DNA of 64,000 bases from Anthostomella pinea. Taxonomy: Eukaryota > Ascomycota > Sordariomycetes > Xylariales > Xylariaceae. This document shows, piece by piece, positions 34,144 through 44,295 of the stretch. The stretch covers positions 1,674,001-1,738,000 of the forward strand of contig CAUWAG010000003.1 in the NCBI GenBank assembly GCA_963556695.1. The letters are read 5' to 3'. Position numbers and translations under genes: made by a program. Below the pieces are notes generated by a model. The model was not told where the DNA came from. It saw only the letters and a list, made by a program, of their open reading frames with translations, and did not search any database. The stretch's first letter is position 1; the number at the start of each line of letters is the position of its first letter.

Positions 34144-35460
34144 CTAGGGGTCGAGGTGTGACCACTCGGGTATGCCTTTGATCTGCGCCCACATGTACTT
34201 CTCAAGCTTATTGGCAGACTTGGCATACGGCGTAGTTTCGTTATTGTACTTGCGGCAGTTGTCGAAAATGAGCTTGGCATCTCTGATGAATTCCTCTGGT
34301 GTGCCGTACTGATCTGCTTCCAGCTTGGTCTCCATCGTGCTGAGGTCCATTGGCTCCTTGATGACTTCATAATAATCCGCTACGTCGTCCTTGTTCACCG
34401 GGTGAAGGAAAGGCCAAGCCGACTGGTGGTTTTGCAGGTCGTTGAGCAGATGTAGCAGCTGGTTGTAGTTGGGGCCATGCCGCGGCTGCCGCGCCAGCTC
34501 ATCCATGTCCGGCGACCAGCCTGATGCGCGAATCGCTTCGATGGAGAGAGGGTCGATGGCCGTCACACCGCTTTTCCACTGCTTAGGCGGCTGGTGAATG
34601 ATATGCGACTTGGAGAAGGCGCGTATCTTGGCGTGTACACATTCCTTCTGCTTAAGAAGCATGCGACCCATCTCCAGGTATCTGACTCGCGGGAGCATGG
34701 AGCACTGCATTATGGTGCCGCCCTCGTAGTCCTTGATATAACCCATCCACACTGACCTCGGCAGCGATATATCCTTTGTAAATCCTTGTTTCTTGAAATA
34801 GCCTATCGCGTAATTATCGGCGTATGTGAGGAAGTGCATGACGTCGCTCGTGGCCTTGACATAATCCTTCAGATGCGACATCAGGTGCGCGCCGTACCCC
34901 TTGACTTGTTGGTCGCTGCTAATCGCACAAAAGACGATCTCGGCGAACTGGCGGCCCTTGAAGGGGCGGTACGTGATGCCGCCGACGACTTCGAGCGGCT
35001 TCTTGACGATCGCTATCGACAGATGAGTCCGGTCGTAGACAAGTCGGGCTATATAGTCCTTGGGCATCTTGGGCAACTGTTTCTGAAAGATACATTTGAG
35101 ACCGGTGAGAATGATGAGGGATTCGCGCTCGTTGTCGTTGTTCACTACGCGGAACTCGATCTCGCCGGTTCGCTCTTCGATGACGGCGGGCTGGGAAGGT
35201 CGCGTGTTAGCAGAGCTGCCGCGTTTCTGTCCATTACGAACGGAAGAATGGTGTATCTACCTTCTCTGGGAAGGGGATTGGCTCCATGGCCGGCTTCTTG
35301 CCAGGATCGGCCGAGTCGCTGTGTTTCGCGCGCTTAGTGGCGACCTGCGACGGAGGTTCCTCGCTGGCCTTGCGCTTGCCATCTGCAGTGGAAGAAGCGT
35401 GTCAGCAGCGGTGGCTATAGCAGACTTGCAATGCCAAGACTTACTTTCGTCCTTCGCCAT
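34144..35460 (-). CDS. gcn5: Histone acetyltransferase Gcn5 (SAGA/ADA)
   Basis: Gcn5 acetylates histone H3 tails as the catalytic subunit of SAGA and ADA complexes in the nucleus. Exons 35445-35460 (16 bp), 35261-35382 and 34144-35190 join to 394 residues starting MAKDE. The basic N-terminal 55 residues are followed by the GNAT domain. Its segment FAEIVFCAI carries the catalytic Glu (about residue 130), and the acetyl-CoA loop QQVKGYG is at about 140-146. [17 protein letters not shown] and [16 protein letters not shown] are family signatures. A C-terminal bromodomain (about 285-390) has WPFLHPV, the [11 protein letters not shown] segment and the acetyl-lysine-binding Asn in KYNN. The length and domain order match the short fungal Gcn5 form. 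It shares an upstream region with ost5, which is transcribed divergently. Confidence 0.97.
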
Positions 35461-35968
35461 GACGACATCAAGGTGTGCGACGATGCGGGTGGGCGTCGAC
35501 GGCTCGAACGGAATGGCGGTGCCCGCAAGGTTGACGATAGACGATAGACAGCTGGAGATAGGGAATGGGGTGGATGATAAGCACGTATTGGACCGGATCT
35601 GACGTGCGGACGTGGACGTGGAGGTGGAGTCGTGAGGCTGACCCACTCTGTACCTTGCCAGGTTGCACAGCAATCGCGGCTTACATAAGGCAAAGTGGCT
35701 GCAAGGAACAACGGGCGACAGGGACCGAGTCTAACCACTTTAGGCTAGGCCGCTCCTGCTGGCAACGTGTTTAGTGGGAGGGAGCTCTCCAGAGTCCATG
35801 CTCTTACGAAGTTACGCCCGACATCACCACCAGCACAGCATCAATTGGCGACAGCATCTTCGTCTGCCTCTCCTACGAATCCTCTCCTTTCCACTCTTGT
35901 GCCCAGGTCCAGAACTCCAGTCTGTTCAGTCACTACGGCCCGAGTCTACCATCACAGCGTCCCTCTTC
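35461..35968. promoter_or_regulatory. Divergent intergenic region between gcn5 and ost5
   Basis: About 508 bp separate the two start codons, so both promoters must lie here or overlap. I could not assign a TATA box or a specific binding site with confidence. Confidence 0.5.
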
Positions 35969-36329
35969 ATGGATTCTTCACTGCATGAGATCTGGCAGAC
36001 TGCACCAGGCAGTCCGTTCCTCCCCACCGTCGGAAAGGGCAGCCAATTCCTCGTCGGTTTCGCCTTGCTGCTACTTGGTCTCTCTCTCACTGGTGCCTTC
36101 GCCTTCAGTATGTGCTCAGCCAATTTCACCACCTCCAAAAAGTTTGTGTTGCTAATGCTTATGCCCTTGCGCAGACCGATCTCTCGTTACCCTTCCGGCC
36201 CTCGGCATCCCAGCGTCGCTAGCAATAGCGTACGTTCCTCTCCACTACAACCTACTCGATCACCTTTCTAACAATGACATCAGGTTCGGCACCGTCTACA
36301 TGTTCTGCGCGGTCGGAGTCTACGTCTAG
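35969..36329 (+). CDS. ost5: Oligosaccharyltransferase subunit Ost5 (TMEM258 family)
   Basis: Three exons, 35969-36107, 36175-36229 and 36284-36329, join in frame to 79 residues, the expected size for this tiny subunit. It starts MDSSLHEIWQTAPGSPFLP. Two hydrophobic helices follow, FLVGFALLLLGLSLTGAFAF and SLAIAFGTVYMFCAVGVYV, separated by a short polar loop. The C-terminal GVYV ending is characteristic of yeast Ost5 and its animal counterpart TMEM258. The subunit stabilises the small Ost1-Ost5 subcomplex in the ER membrane. Genes this small and intron-rich are easily missed by automatic annotation. The start of rad1 is only 218 bp downstream. Confidence 0.92.
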
Positions 36330-36547
36330 AGGAAGAAGAAGATACCCCCCAAGAAGTACTAGCGAACAGGGAAAGCGTCGCCTTGTATCATAGATGAATT
36401 GAGGCGCAAAAATATTTCATCACCATCGTTAGCGAGTGTACGATAGTGATTGACATCGACTACCCTACCTTTCGAGTTGCGATACCACCTCCAACCACCG
36501 TTCACCGTTCACGAATACCACCAGCTCAAGTTCCATCATCATCCATC

Positions 36548-37573
36548 ATGGCCTCCACTGTCGGTTCCGTCCCGCCTGAGCAGCCACTGTTTCGGGCCGT
36601 GGCAAGCTCTACACGACAGATCTATCAACTCTTGAAATGCATCAGCTTCTCCCCCAAAGTCCACGTACAGCTCACACATGATGGCATGCGGTTCACGGCG
36701 GAGCATTCACGGGTGATGCAAGGTAAGGATTGAGTATTTGTTAGTCATCAACGACTGGAACGCTGACGACATATGATAGGCGTGGCCTTCTTGGACCAAT
36801 CTCTTTTCACCACATACACTCTAAACTTGCCTGAGGATTCGAGAACTCAGCCACAATTTCAGATGAATCTACCGGCCCTCCTAGAAGCCCTGCAGATCTT
36901 TGGAGCTACGGATGCCGCAGCACGAGCTGCCAAGACGGACGCCGATCCTTACCGGAGCAATCTTCGCAACTACCGTCCAGATGCCTTTAGCCATCAGACT
37001 CTCGGCATGCCGGGTACATGTTGTCTGATGTATGAAGCAGATGGGGAGGCACTGAGCGTCGTTCTAGAGGAGTCCGGAGTCAAGACCAAATGCAACATGA
37101 CCACTTACACACCCGAATCCCCCGACTCCATACCCTTTGACCGAGAAGACCTTACCTTCAAGATCATCATGCAAGCTCGGTGGCTATTGGACTGCCTGTC
37201 TGAACTAGCGCCTATGGATCCGAAGCGCATCACTATCTCGGCGCTGACTAATGCGCCCTACTTGAGACTATCAAGTGGTGGAGCACTCGGCAGTGCGAGT
37301 GTCGACTTCTCGAACAGTCGAGACCTTCTTGAGACCTTCTCAGTTCGCGAGCGATGGACGCAGGGCTTCAAATTTGACCTGGTTAAATCAGCAAGTGAGG
37401 CCATGCGTATAGCTAACAAGGTCAGCTTCCGCGGGGATGGTCAGGGCGTCCTCAGCCTTCAATTCATGGTGGAAGTCGAAGGTGGCTCTGTGTCCTTCCT
37501 GGATTTCCGGTTTGTCCCATACATTACCCAGGAGGACGACGAATCCGAGACTGCAGAAGATGAGGACGATTGA
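36548..37573 (+). CDS. rad1: DNA-damage checkpoint clamp subunit Rad1 (9-1-1 complex)
   Basis: Two exons, 36548-36722 and 36780-37573, encode 322 residues. The family pattern is clear. An N-terminal PCNA-like fold contains IYQLLKCISFSPKVHVQLTH and GMRFTAEHSRVMQGVAFLD. The linker segment has CLMYEADGEALSVVLEESGV and LLDCLSELAPMDPKRITISA. A second half ends VSFLDFRFVPYI, followed by a very acidic tail. Rad1 forms the Rad9-Rad1-Hus1 ring loaded at damaged DNA to activate the ATR-type checkpoint kinase. The length (about 320) is usual for fungi. The gene lies 218 bp downstream of ost5 on the same strand and probably has its own short promoter. Confidence 0.95.
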
Positions 37574-39409
37574 ACCGCCACCGCCACCGCATATGAGATG
37601 GACCACCTACGAGTTTCCGAGCTTATCCCCAAGGATGTCGATTATCGATTGAAGCAAGTCTTACTTGCGGCTGTGCTGGGGCAAGTTCCTGTGGACTATG
37701 TGCGATAGTTCCTTGGTCGATGTGGCTCGCTCCCCTGGCTTCAACTCTTGTACTGATAGACGCAATGGCAAAAAGATTCGTTGATACAAACTGACCGCCA
37801 AGACAAACAAACTTCAATAATCTCCTTCCTAGTCTACTCTCGAAGTGCCATAAACGGCGGTGTAGCAGGACAGGGCTAAGCCCGAAGCTTGGTGCAAAAC
37901 ACCGCGCCTCACTAAAGCGGTGCCAAAGTAGGTAGGCTGGTAGGTAGGCATTCACACGCAATACCTACATCTAGGCAACGAGTCGCCACCGCCACGACCA
38001 ACACCAGTGATTATGGTTGCTCAGCTGTCAAACTCGACATCCACATCCCCACACAGGAGCAGTCTGTCGTCGACCCGTTGCAGCTAGTCCAGCCCTATAG
38101 CGTCGAGTCCAGAACGCACTATCGGGGATGGCTGGGGAGATTCGCCACGACTTGCCTTGGCCAGCCTTACTCCTTTTCACGACCGTTGATTCCATTGGGT
38201 CCTCTTCCTCCTCTTCGCCCAGATGATATGTCGGTGTTTCTCTAGACTGATGATGGGTTTGGATAGGTAGTATAAGGCATGCTAGACGACCTCGAAGCGA
38301 CCGTTCGACTACCTAGGTATGTATGTATGTAGACGCGATAGCTGAAGGAAACTCATATCTACTTATTTAGTTAGGGGTAGGCGGTATATATCTCTTCAAG
38401 CGGTGTATGTAGTTCACACATCAGCATCGTCTCCTATCGAACCGAACCCCTCCGTTCTTAACAATCAAGGGTCGCCGCTAGCTAGCAAGCCACTAGGTAG
38501 ACCACCGGGCTGGGTCCCGTGGCGTCGCCGTCGTCTGGTATGGCATGGCATGGCATGACTCGCGCGCCGTTACGGCCCTAACAGCCCATTCGGTATCTGC
38601 GTCGCCGCGCGTTGCGCCGCCGCCGCCGCCGCCGGACTTGGCATCTTTTCGGGCATCGTCAGTTCACTTCCCTACCTATGCTTTTATTTACCTACAGCTC
38701 TGGGTCTGGGTCTGGGTTCGGGTCTGGATCTGGATCTAGATACAAACCCTGGGCTGGGTGTGCTACGCTACCGCTACCAATGGGGGGAACAGGGGGAGGT
38801 GGCCTCGCTTGGTCGATGCTCGTGGTTCGTCTGTCTTGTCTTAGACACGCCTGATTCGGACAAGACAAGCGACGATGAGGCGAACGAAGCGGTGTCCGAA
38901 GGGTGTTATTGGGACATAACGCAGTACATACCTAAGTCTAAGTATTTGTTAGCCTCAGCCGCGAGCGTTCGTTGTCTGTCATGCCGCTTGATAGGTGGGT
39001 GACTTTGGTGAGTGAGCGGAGCTGTGTTTCCGGGGTTCTTTTGTCGTACGATATCAAGAAAGAGATCAATTTCAGTATTGACGGTGACCAGCTAGTCGGC
39101 TATAGGCTGGCTATCCTTTGTTTGGTTATCTATTTGTTGTACGGTCCCAAGACAGCGAGACCATCAATCCCTTGCGTGGGGCAACCTTTGTCTCCCGCAT
39201 AAGCACCATATCTCTTGGACTTCCACAGGCCCTTTTCTTCTGCCTACATTCGCACCTACCGTTCGTCTTCCATCCTGTACTCTCGTCCATCTATACCAAC
39301 AAACGTCCCAGACTCCTACGGCATACACCTTGAGGCTCTAACATATCAACACAAACCTAATCCAACCCAACAACCAAACACAAACCCAACACACACACAC
39401 ACACACAAG
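37574..39409. other. Intergenic with simple repeats
   Basis: No gene was found. It includes a ccg-trinucleotide run at about 38617-38634, a hexamer-like array (tctggg/tctgga units) at about 38700-38740, and a CA dinucleotide run at 39389-39406 just before the next start codon. Confidence 0.5.
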
Positions 39410-39658
39410 ATGCGCGGCCTCACAAACCACGACGACGAGCCGACCACGAGCCTCTTCAGCCGCGTGCAGTCGCTCTTCGCGCAGCTCTTCCAGTCCTCCC
39501 GAGCCTCGTCGTCCCACGACGAGGAGCACCTGACCAGCCCCACGGCGCAGGACAACCAGTCCCAGCCCGGCTCGCCCTACGCGCCGCAGCACGCCGCACA
39601 GTCCTTCCTGCGCACGGCGACGCCGTACAACATGCGGGCGGCGAACGAGGTCTTGTAA
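39410..39658 (+). CDS. Small hypothetical protein, 82 residues
   Basis: The ORF starts MRGLTNHDDEPTTSLFSRVQ, directly after a CA-rich leader that looks like a fungal 5' UTR, with an adenine-rich start context (cacaagATG). The protein is polar and serine/glutamine-rich, with one amphipathic helix near SLFSRVQSLFAQLFQSS, and ends AANEVL. No signal peptide or membrane segment is seen. GC-rich third positions support coding. I do not recognise a family, and it could be a chance ORF. Confidence 0.45.
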   Translation: MRGLTNHDDEPTTSLFSRVQSLFAQLFQSSRASSSHDEEHLTSPTAQDNQSQPGSPYAPQHAAQSFLRTATPYNMRAANEVL

Positions 39659-42600
39659 CTAAGTGCGCAAGCTTCTTCGAGTTGGGTTGGAAGCGAGTGA
39701 AGGGGGGCGGTGCTGGATATCTGCCTTCGCTGGGAAAGACTCGGCAGAAAGGAGTGTGTGCTGCGGCTCTCGCGCTGCATCTGTGCCGCTTGAGACGGTT
39801 ACATGGAGAAGTCGAGGCGAACGAGCGAGATGATTTGGGGGTTTCGGGGCGCTGGGTGTTGGGTGTTGGGTGTTGGGGTTTGTGTTTGGGGGCTTGGGGT
39901 TTCACACGAAAGGGGGCCGAGCCGAGGCGCTGGTGACTCTGACGAACATCGAAGCGCTTTTGCCGCCGCCGTGTGACTCGCATACCGCAGGCCCATCGTC
40001 TCTTGGTCTTCACTGATTGGCATGAGGTGGCAGCCGTGGATTGGCAGACTAGTCGCTGTGGAAGCTGGGAGTCTGGGGTCTTGGGAGTTTATATCGCGGC
40101 GCCTAGCCTCTATACGGCCCATGGGGAGTTAGTCTTGGGTGTCTTTACTTTGGTCATCCATCGTGGGTGTCTCGGGGAGTGTGGGAGACACGTCGTAATG
40201 GGCTACTGGAAATATGGTGGCGTCCTGGTGGCTCTGAATGGACGTCGTTCGGATTCGGGCCGAGGTGTCACGTTCTATGTTTGAGGGAGGCAAATGGAGG
40301 CTTTGGCGGCAGACCCTTGGCTCTTTGTCGACCGGGTTTCCATCGACTGCATAATACTTGGGAGGTCAGCACAAGGACTCAGAGACTTCGGCGTGGCGAT
40401 TTACGCGCAGGCTGGTACGCCAGCGACGAATAAGAGAATGATGACAATATGCTGGCCCGTCAGATTCCTTCAGTATCAAGTGAGAGTGTCAAATGTGTAA
40501 GGCAGGCTCGGCAGGCTCGCTCTGTGTTGCCTGAGAACAGAGTGATGGTGTTTCTCAGGCAGATCAAGCGGTCGTCTAATAGACGACGACGTTTCGCGTA
40601 GGCGAATGTGATGCTGCGAGCTCTGAAACAGTGTCGCCAGCCACTTGGTGCCTCTCCGGCGATTTTAGGAAGGCGTGATTTTAGGCCACGAGTGAGAGTG
40701 AGAGTGACATTGAGAGCGAGAGCGAGAGCAACATAACCGCGCTGGTGCGACAGTAAGAGAATGGTCCTCGTCAGCTGCAAGTTGAATCATGCTGCTTTCG
40801 TGCGAATGTCACGGCGCCTCCTGCTCATGCTGTGTCACAGTGAGATTCGGCCTCTGGACCTCGTGCTCTGGCGTCTGGCTCCTGGCGCAGGGCTGACTGC
40901 TTACGGTCCAAGGGACGTGCTGTATGCATGGTACTTCTAGACGCGCGAGAGGATGTCCTTGATGAGGACGGCGTACCCTTTTAGCGGTTTAGGCAGCAAT
41001 GACAGACCAGGTGAGGTCGTCGACCCGACCAGCGACGTCCTCCAGCTGCATGACATGGACTATGGAGATAGGCGCACTATCAAACACCCCTTTGGCGGTT
41101 CAAGTGTTGAATAGAGGGGACGCGGGGACGTCAACGGTCTTCCTACTTTGGGAGGCGTTTATCTGACACGTGGCTAATAAGGCGGGACATCTCTGCTGGA
41201 GCTACTCCATATTCCCCGTTCGTTTCGGTCAACCCAGCCGGCTGGGTCGACACGACGGCAACACGATTGTCTCTTTCTCTTCAGCAACATGAGTTGAATC
41301 AGACAACGGAAATCGGTCAGATCAGGGGCTGCCAGGTTCTTTGATTGTGGGATTCATGCATAACCCCGTGGTAATGAGCCGTATCATCGGTTCCCTGAGC
41401 CCTCCAGAGTCCAGGGCAAGAGACAGGTTGTTCGTCGAGATGGGTTTCTGCGCAGACTGTTCTGGCTGTCTGGCAACTGGGTGTGTGTGTGAGTGGCCCT
41501 GACCACCAAGCTGGGACTCGTAAGGGAGTATCCGTCCGCACTGTGTTCGTAGCAACCTTATCAAACCGTCAAGGTGTTTGCTGGTCTACTGCAGGTGTGG
41601 TGACAGCAGAAATGGGGGCAATAAAGCCCTTTCAACCCACGTGGTGTGCCAGCCCACAAAAGCAGTGAAGGGCGGCTGTTCCCACGCTACCAAGCCAGCA
41701 AGCTTGACATGGCGGCAGGGCCTCTGTTTTTGAGGTTTGCCACATGGTTGACTCCATGTCCCTCTGTGTCCCCTGGTGAGATACGAAAGCATCCGGTCCC
41801 GGCTCCTGGGAGACTGGAGTTGGATAACGGAAGCGTGGCATGTCAAATGCGTAACCACGGACCGCTCGGGTTAAGCGCGATGGAGCACGGACCCGGTTCG
41901 CATTCCTGTCCCTGTTCCTATCACGCCGGATTGGGGGTGTGATCTCCATCTCCCCAGTCTGGCCACGTTGTGGATCGTCGATGGGCCCGCTAATAATAAT
42001 AAAGTTCGCGAGTATACTCTGCCTAGTCTGTATTCGTCTTCGTCCCCAGAACTATAAGCGAGGTAGAGGTATGTCCTCGAGAGTCGACGGGTGAAGGTCA
42101 GTGGTCAAGAGACTCCCGTCTAGAGTTCAAGGGTCTACAAGTTACATCTTAGCTCCATAGGTCCAATCTGAAATATCTATTACAGTTATTTCCCAAGCCC
42201 CCGCATGCATCGCCTCGTGAGCCTCGACCAACATACATAAGGTAGTACCATACATAGGCGGAGTACATACGTGCATGTGCATGGGCACTGCACGTACCTA
42301 TGCACCGATCATATGACTGACGACTCGTCCGTTGCGGTGTTGGGGGCTAGCCGAGGGTCAGGGAGAGGTCGCTAATGCGGACAACTTCGAGGTCCAATTG
42401 AATGAGGCTGGGCCAACTTGAATGCTGGGGTCTATTTGGGGTCTGCCTCCAGTCCCTTTCAGGTAACCTTCACGCGAACGTGCCTAATAACGGCTCATTA
42501 TATCAATAGTATACGGGCGATTGTGGAATTACCTATGCCGTCTCGGGATCAAGCGGATAGGCATCTCAACGGTGCCCCATCTTCCCCCACCTCTTCAACG

Positions 42601-44295
42601 GTTCCCGGGTTCAAGGCCCTTCATGCTCACCTGTATCCGGTATGTGCTCATTTCTTGGCGAATCCTCCTCCTGTTGCCCGCATACTGTACTGCACTTTGC
42701 TGCATCCTCCCCTTCCCATCACCTGCATATGACATGCACCTTGGGAATCCTTCCTCCATGTGGCCCTCTGCCCTCTGCGCTCGCCACCGGGACCGAGTGT
42801 CAGGCTGCTGATGGTGGGTTACCTTGGTTTCGAGTGGAATCGGGGGCCCTTGGGGCCTTCAAGCCTGCCTGTTCTCAATCGCCTGAAGGGGTGTTGGAGT
42901 GCACATTTGGAGGCGGCATCTGCTCCGAGTGTGTCTCCGTTTGACTTGGCCGCCGTTGCATATGCTGAAGCATGAAGCCCTGAAGCCCTGAAGGCCTGCA
43001 TTTGAGCCCTCCGCTGGCTGGCCCTGGGAACACCTTGCAGAACTGATGTTCGCAGGCACACTCGGAGCCCGGCTTTAGCCCACTTCAAGCCATGGCTTGT
43101 AAGTTGTGGGTGGTGGATGGATGATGGATGGATGGATATGCTCATTTTAGGGCATCTACTAACTACAGGTATGAGGCACCGCCGCTGTCGGTACTAACTT
43201 TGAGGATTCGTCAAATCCGTCGGTGACGTTTTGCGCAATCCCAATTCAATAGTGAGGTCTGTCTCCGAGAGCGAAGGATGGATTGAATGCCCGCTCTCGC
43301 TGACTGCCCACTGCCCAGTGCCTACAGGCTAGCTTCTGTGGAGTGACCTATGAGGCTATGACGACGGACAGCGATTCCGTCGCTATGGGGATCCGATGCC
43401 TGCGAGGAACTTCTCCGGAAATTATGCCCGCCGTCGTCGCACGCAATAGAAAAGTACCGTACGCAATCAATCAGAGCACGGGCAGCCGACGATTGCGCGC
43501 TGCAGCTGCAGCATTCCGTTCTACCAAGAGATCTTCATGTTGCGCATTGATTCTTCAGTTTACATGTACCACCAGTGGCACGGGGGACGGAATCCGACCT
43601 GTGTACTTATTCCCCGATTTGTTGAGGGGACATATAGTGCTTTCGAGTGGACGGTATCATCGGCCGAGATTCTGGTCCTTGGACCGGGCCAGATGTGATC
43701 CTCCATGCCGTACTGCTATTGGAGAAACCAGTGTGCCAGTCCGTGGGAACCGGATGGGCAGATGGGAGACGGGAGATGGGAGACGGGAGATGGGAGACGG
43801 GAGATGGGAGACGTTGGATCAACCTCCAGCCCTGGCACTCCTGCGTGGCCGCCCTGGTGATCTACGCCAAGCTTCGCAATCAGTTGCGCTCGAAATGGAC
43901 AAATGGACCAATAGGCGATAAAAATAACTAGAGACCCCAGCGAGCCCCCCTGCCTAATCCTGGACCTACCATACCACCCCCCGGCCGGCCTGCATCACCG
44001 AGCCACTCTGCACTCCGTGTGAGATGTGAGATGTACGTGAGAGATGTAGCTCGCGGTCCAGCAGCAGGGGCCGGTTGCCAGAATGCGCCAATGGATGCTC
44101 CTTCTGACTTCATTGTGGCACTTCTTCCTACTGTACTACAAGTGACAATGGTATGTCGATCATTGTGCCACCCACGGGGACATACATGTGTCATGTAGGT
44201 AGCTCCCCAGTCATGTCATAACTTATATGGAATGCCTCTCCCCGAGTCCTCTATTTTGTTTGCTTTGCTCGAGCCTCCCTTGCGTCATCCCCACC
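39659..44295. other. Long gene-free region
   Basis: About 4.6 kb without a supportable gene. It contains several simple repeats: tgggtgt units at about 39855-39880, gagagt/gagagc units at about 40690-40730, tggatgga units at about 43115-43136, and the gggagac/gggagat minisatellite at 43759-43812. Confidence 0.5.
43759..43812. repeat. 14-bp minisatellite (gggagatgggagac units)
   Basis: Alternating gggagat and gggagac heptamers are repeated about seven times without interruption, giving a purine-rich G-tract array on the plus strand. Confidence 0.8.
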
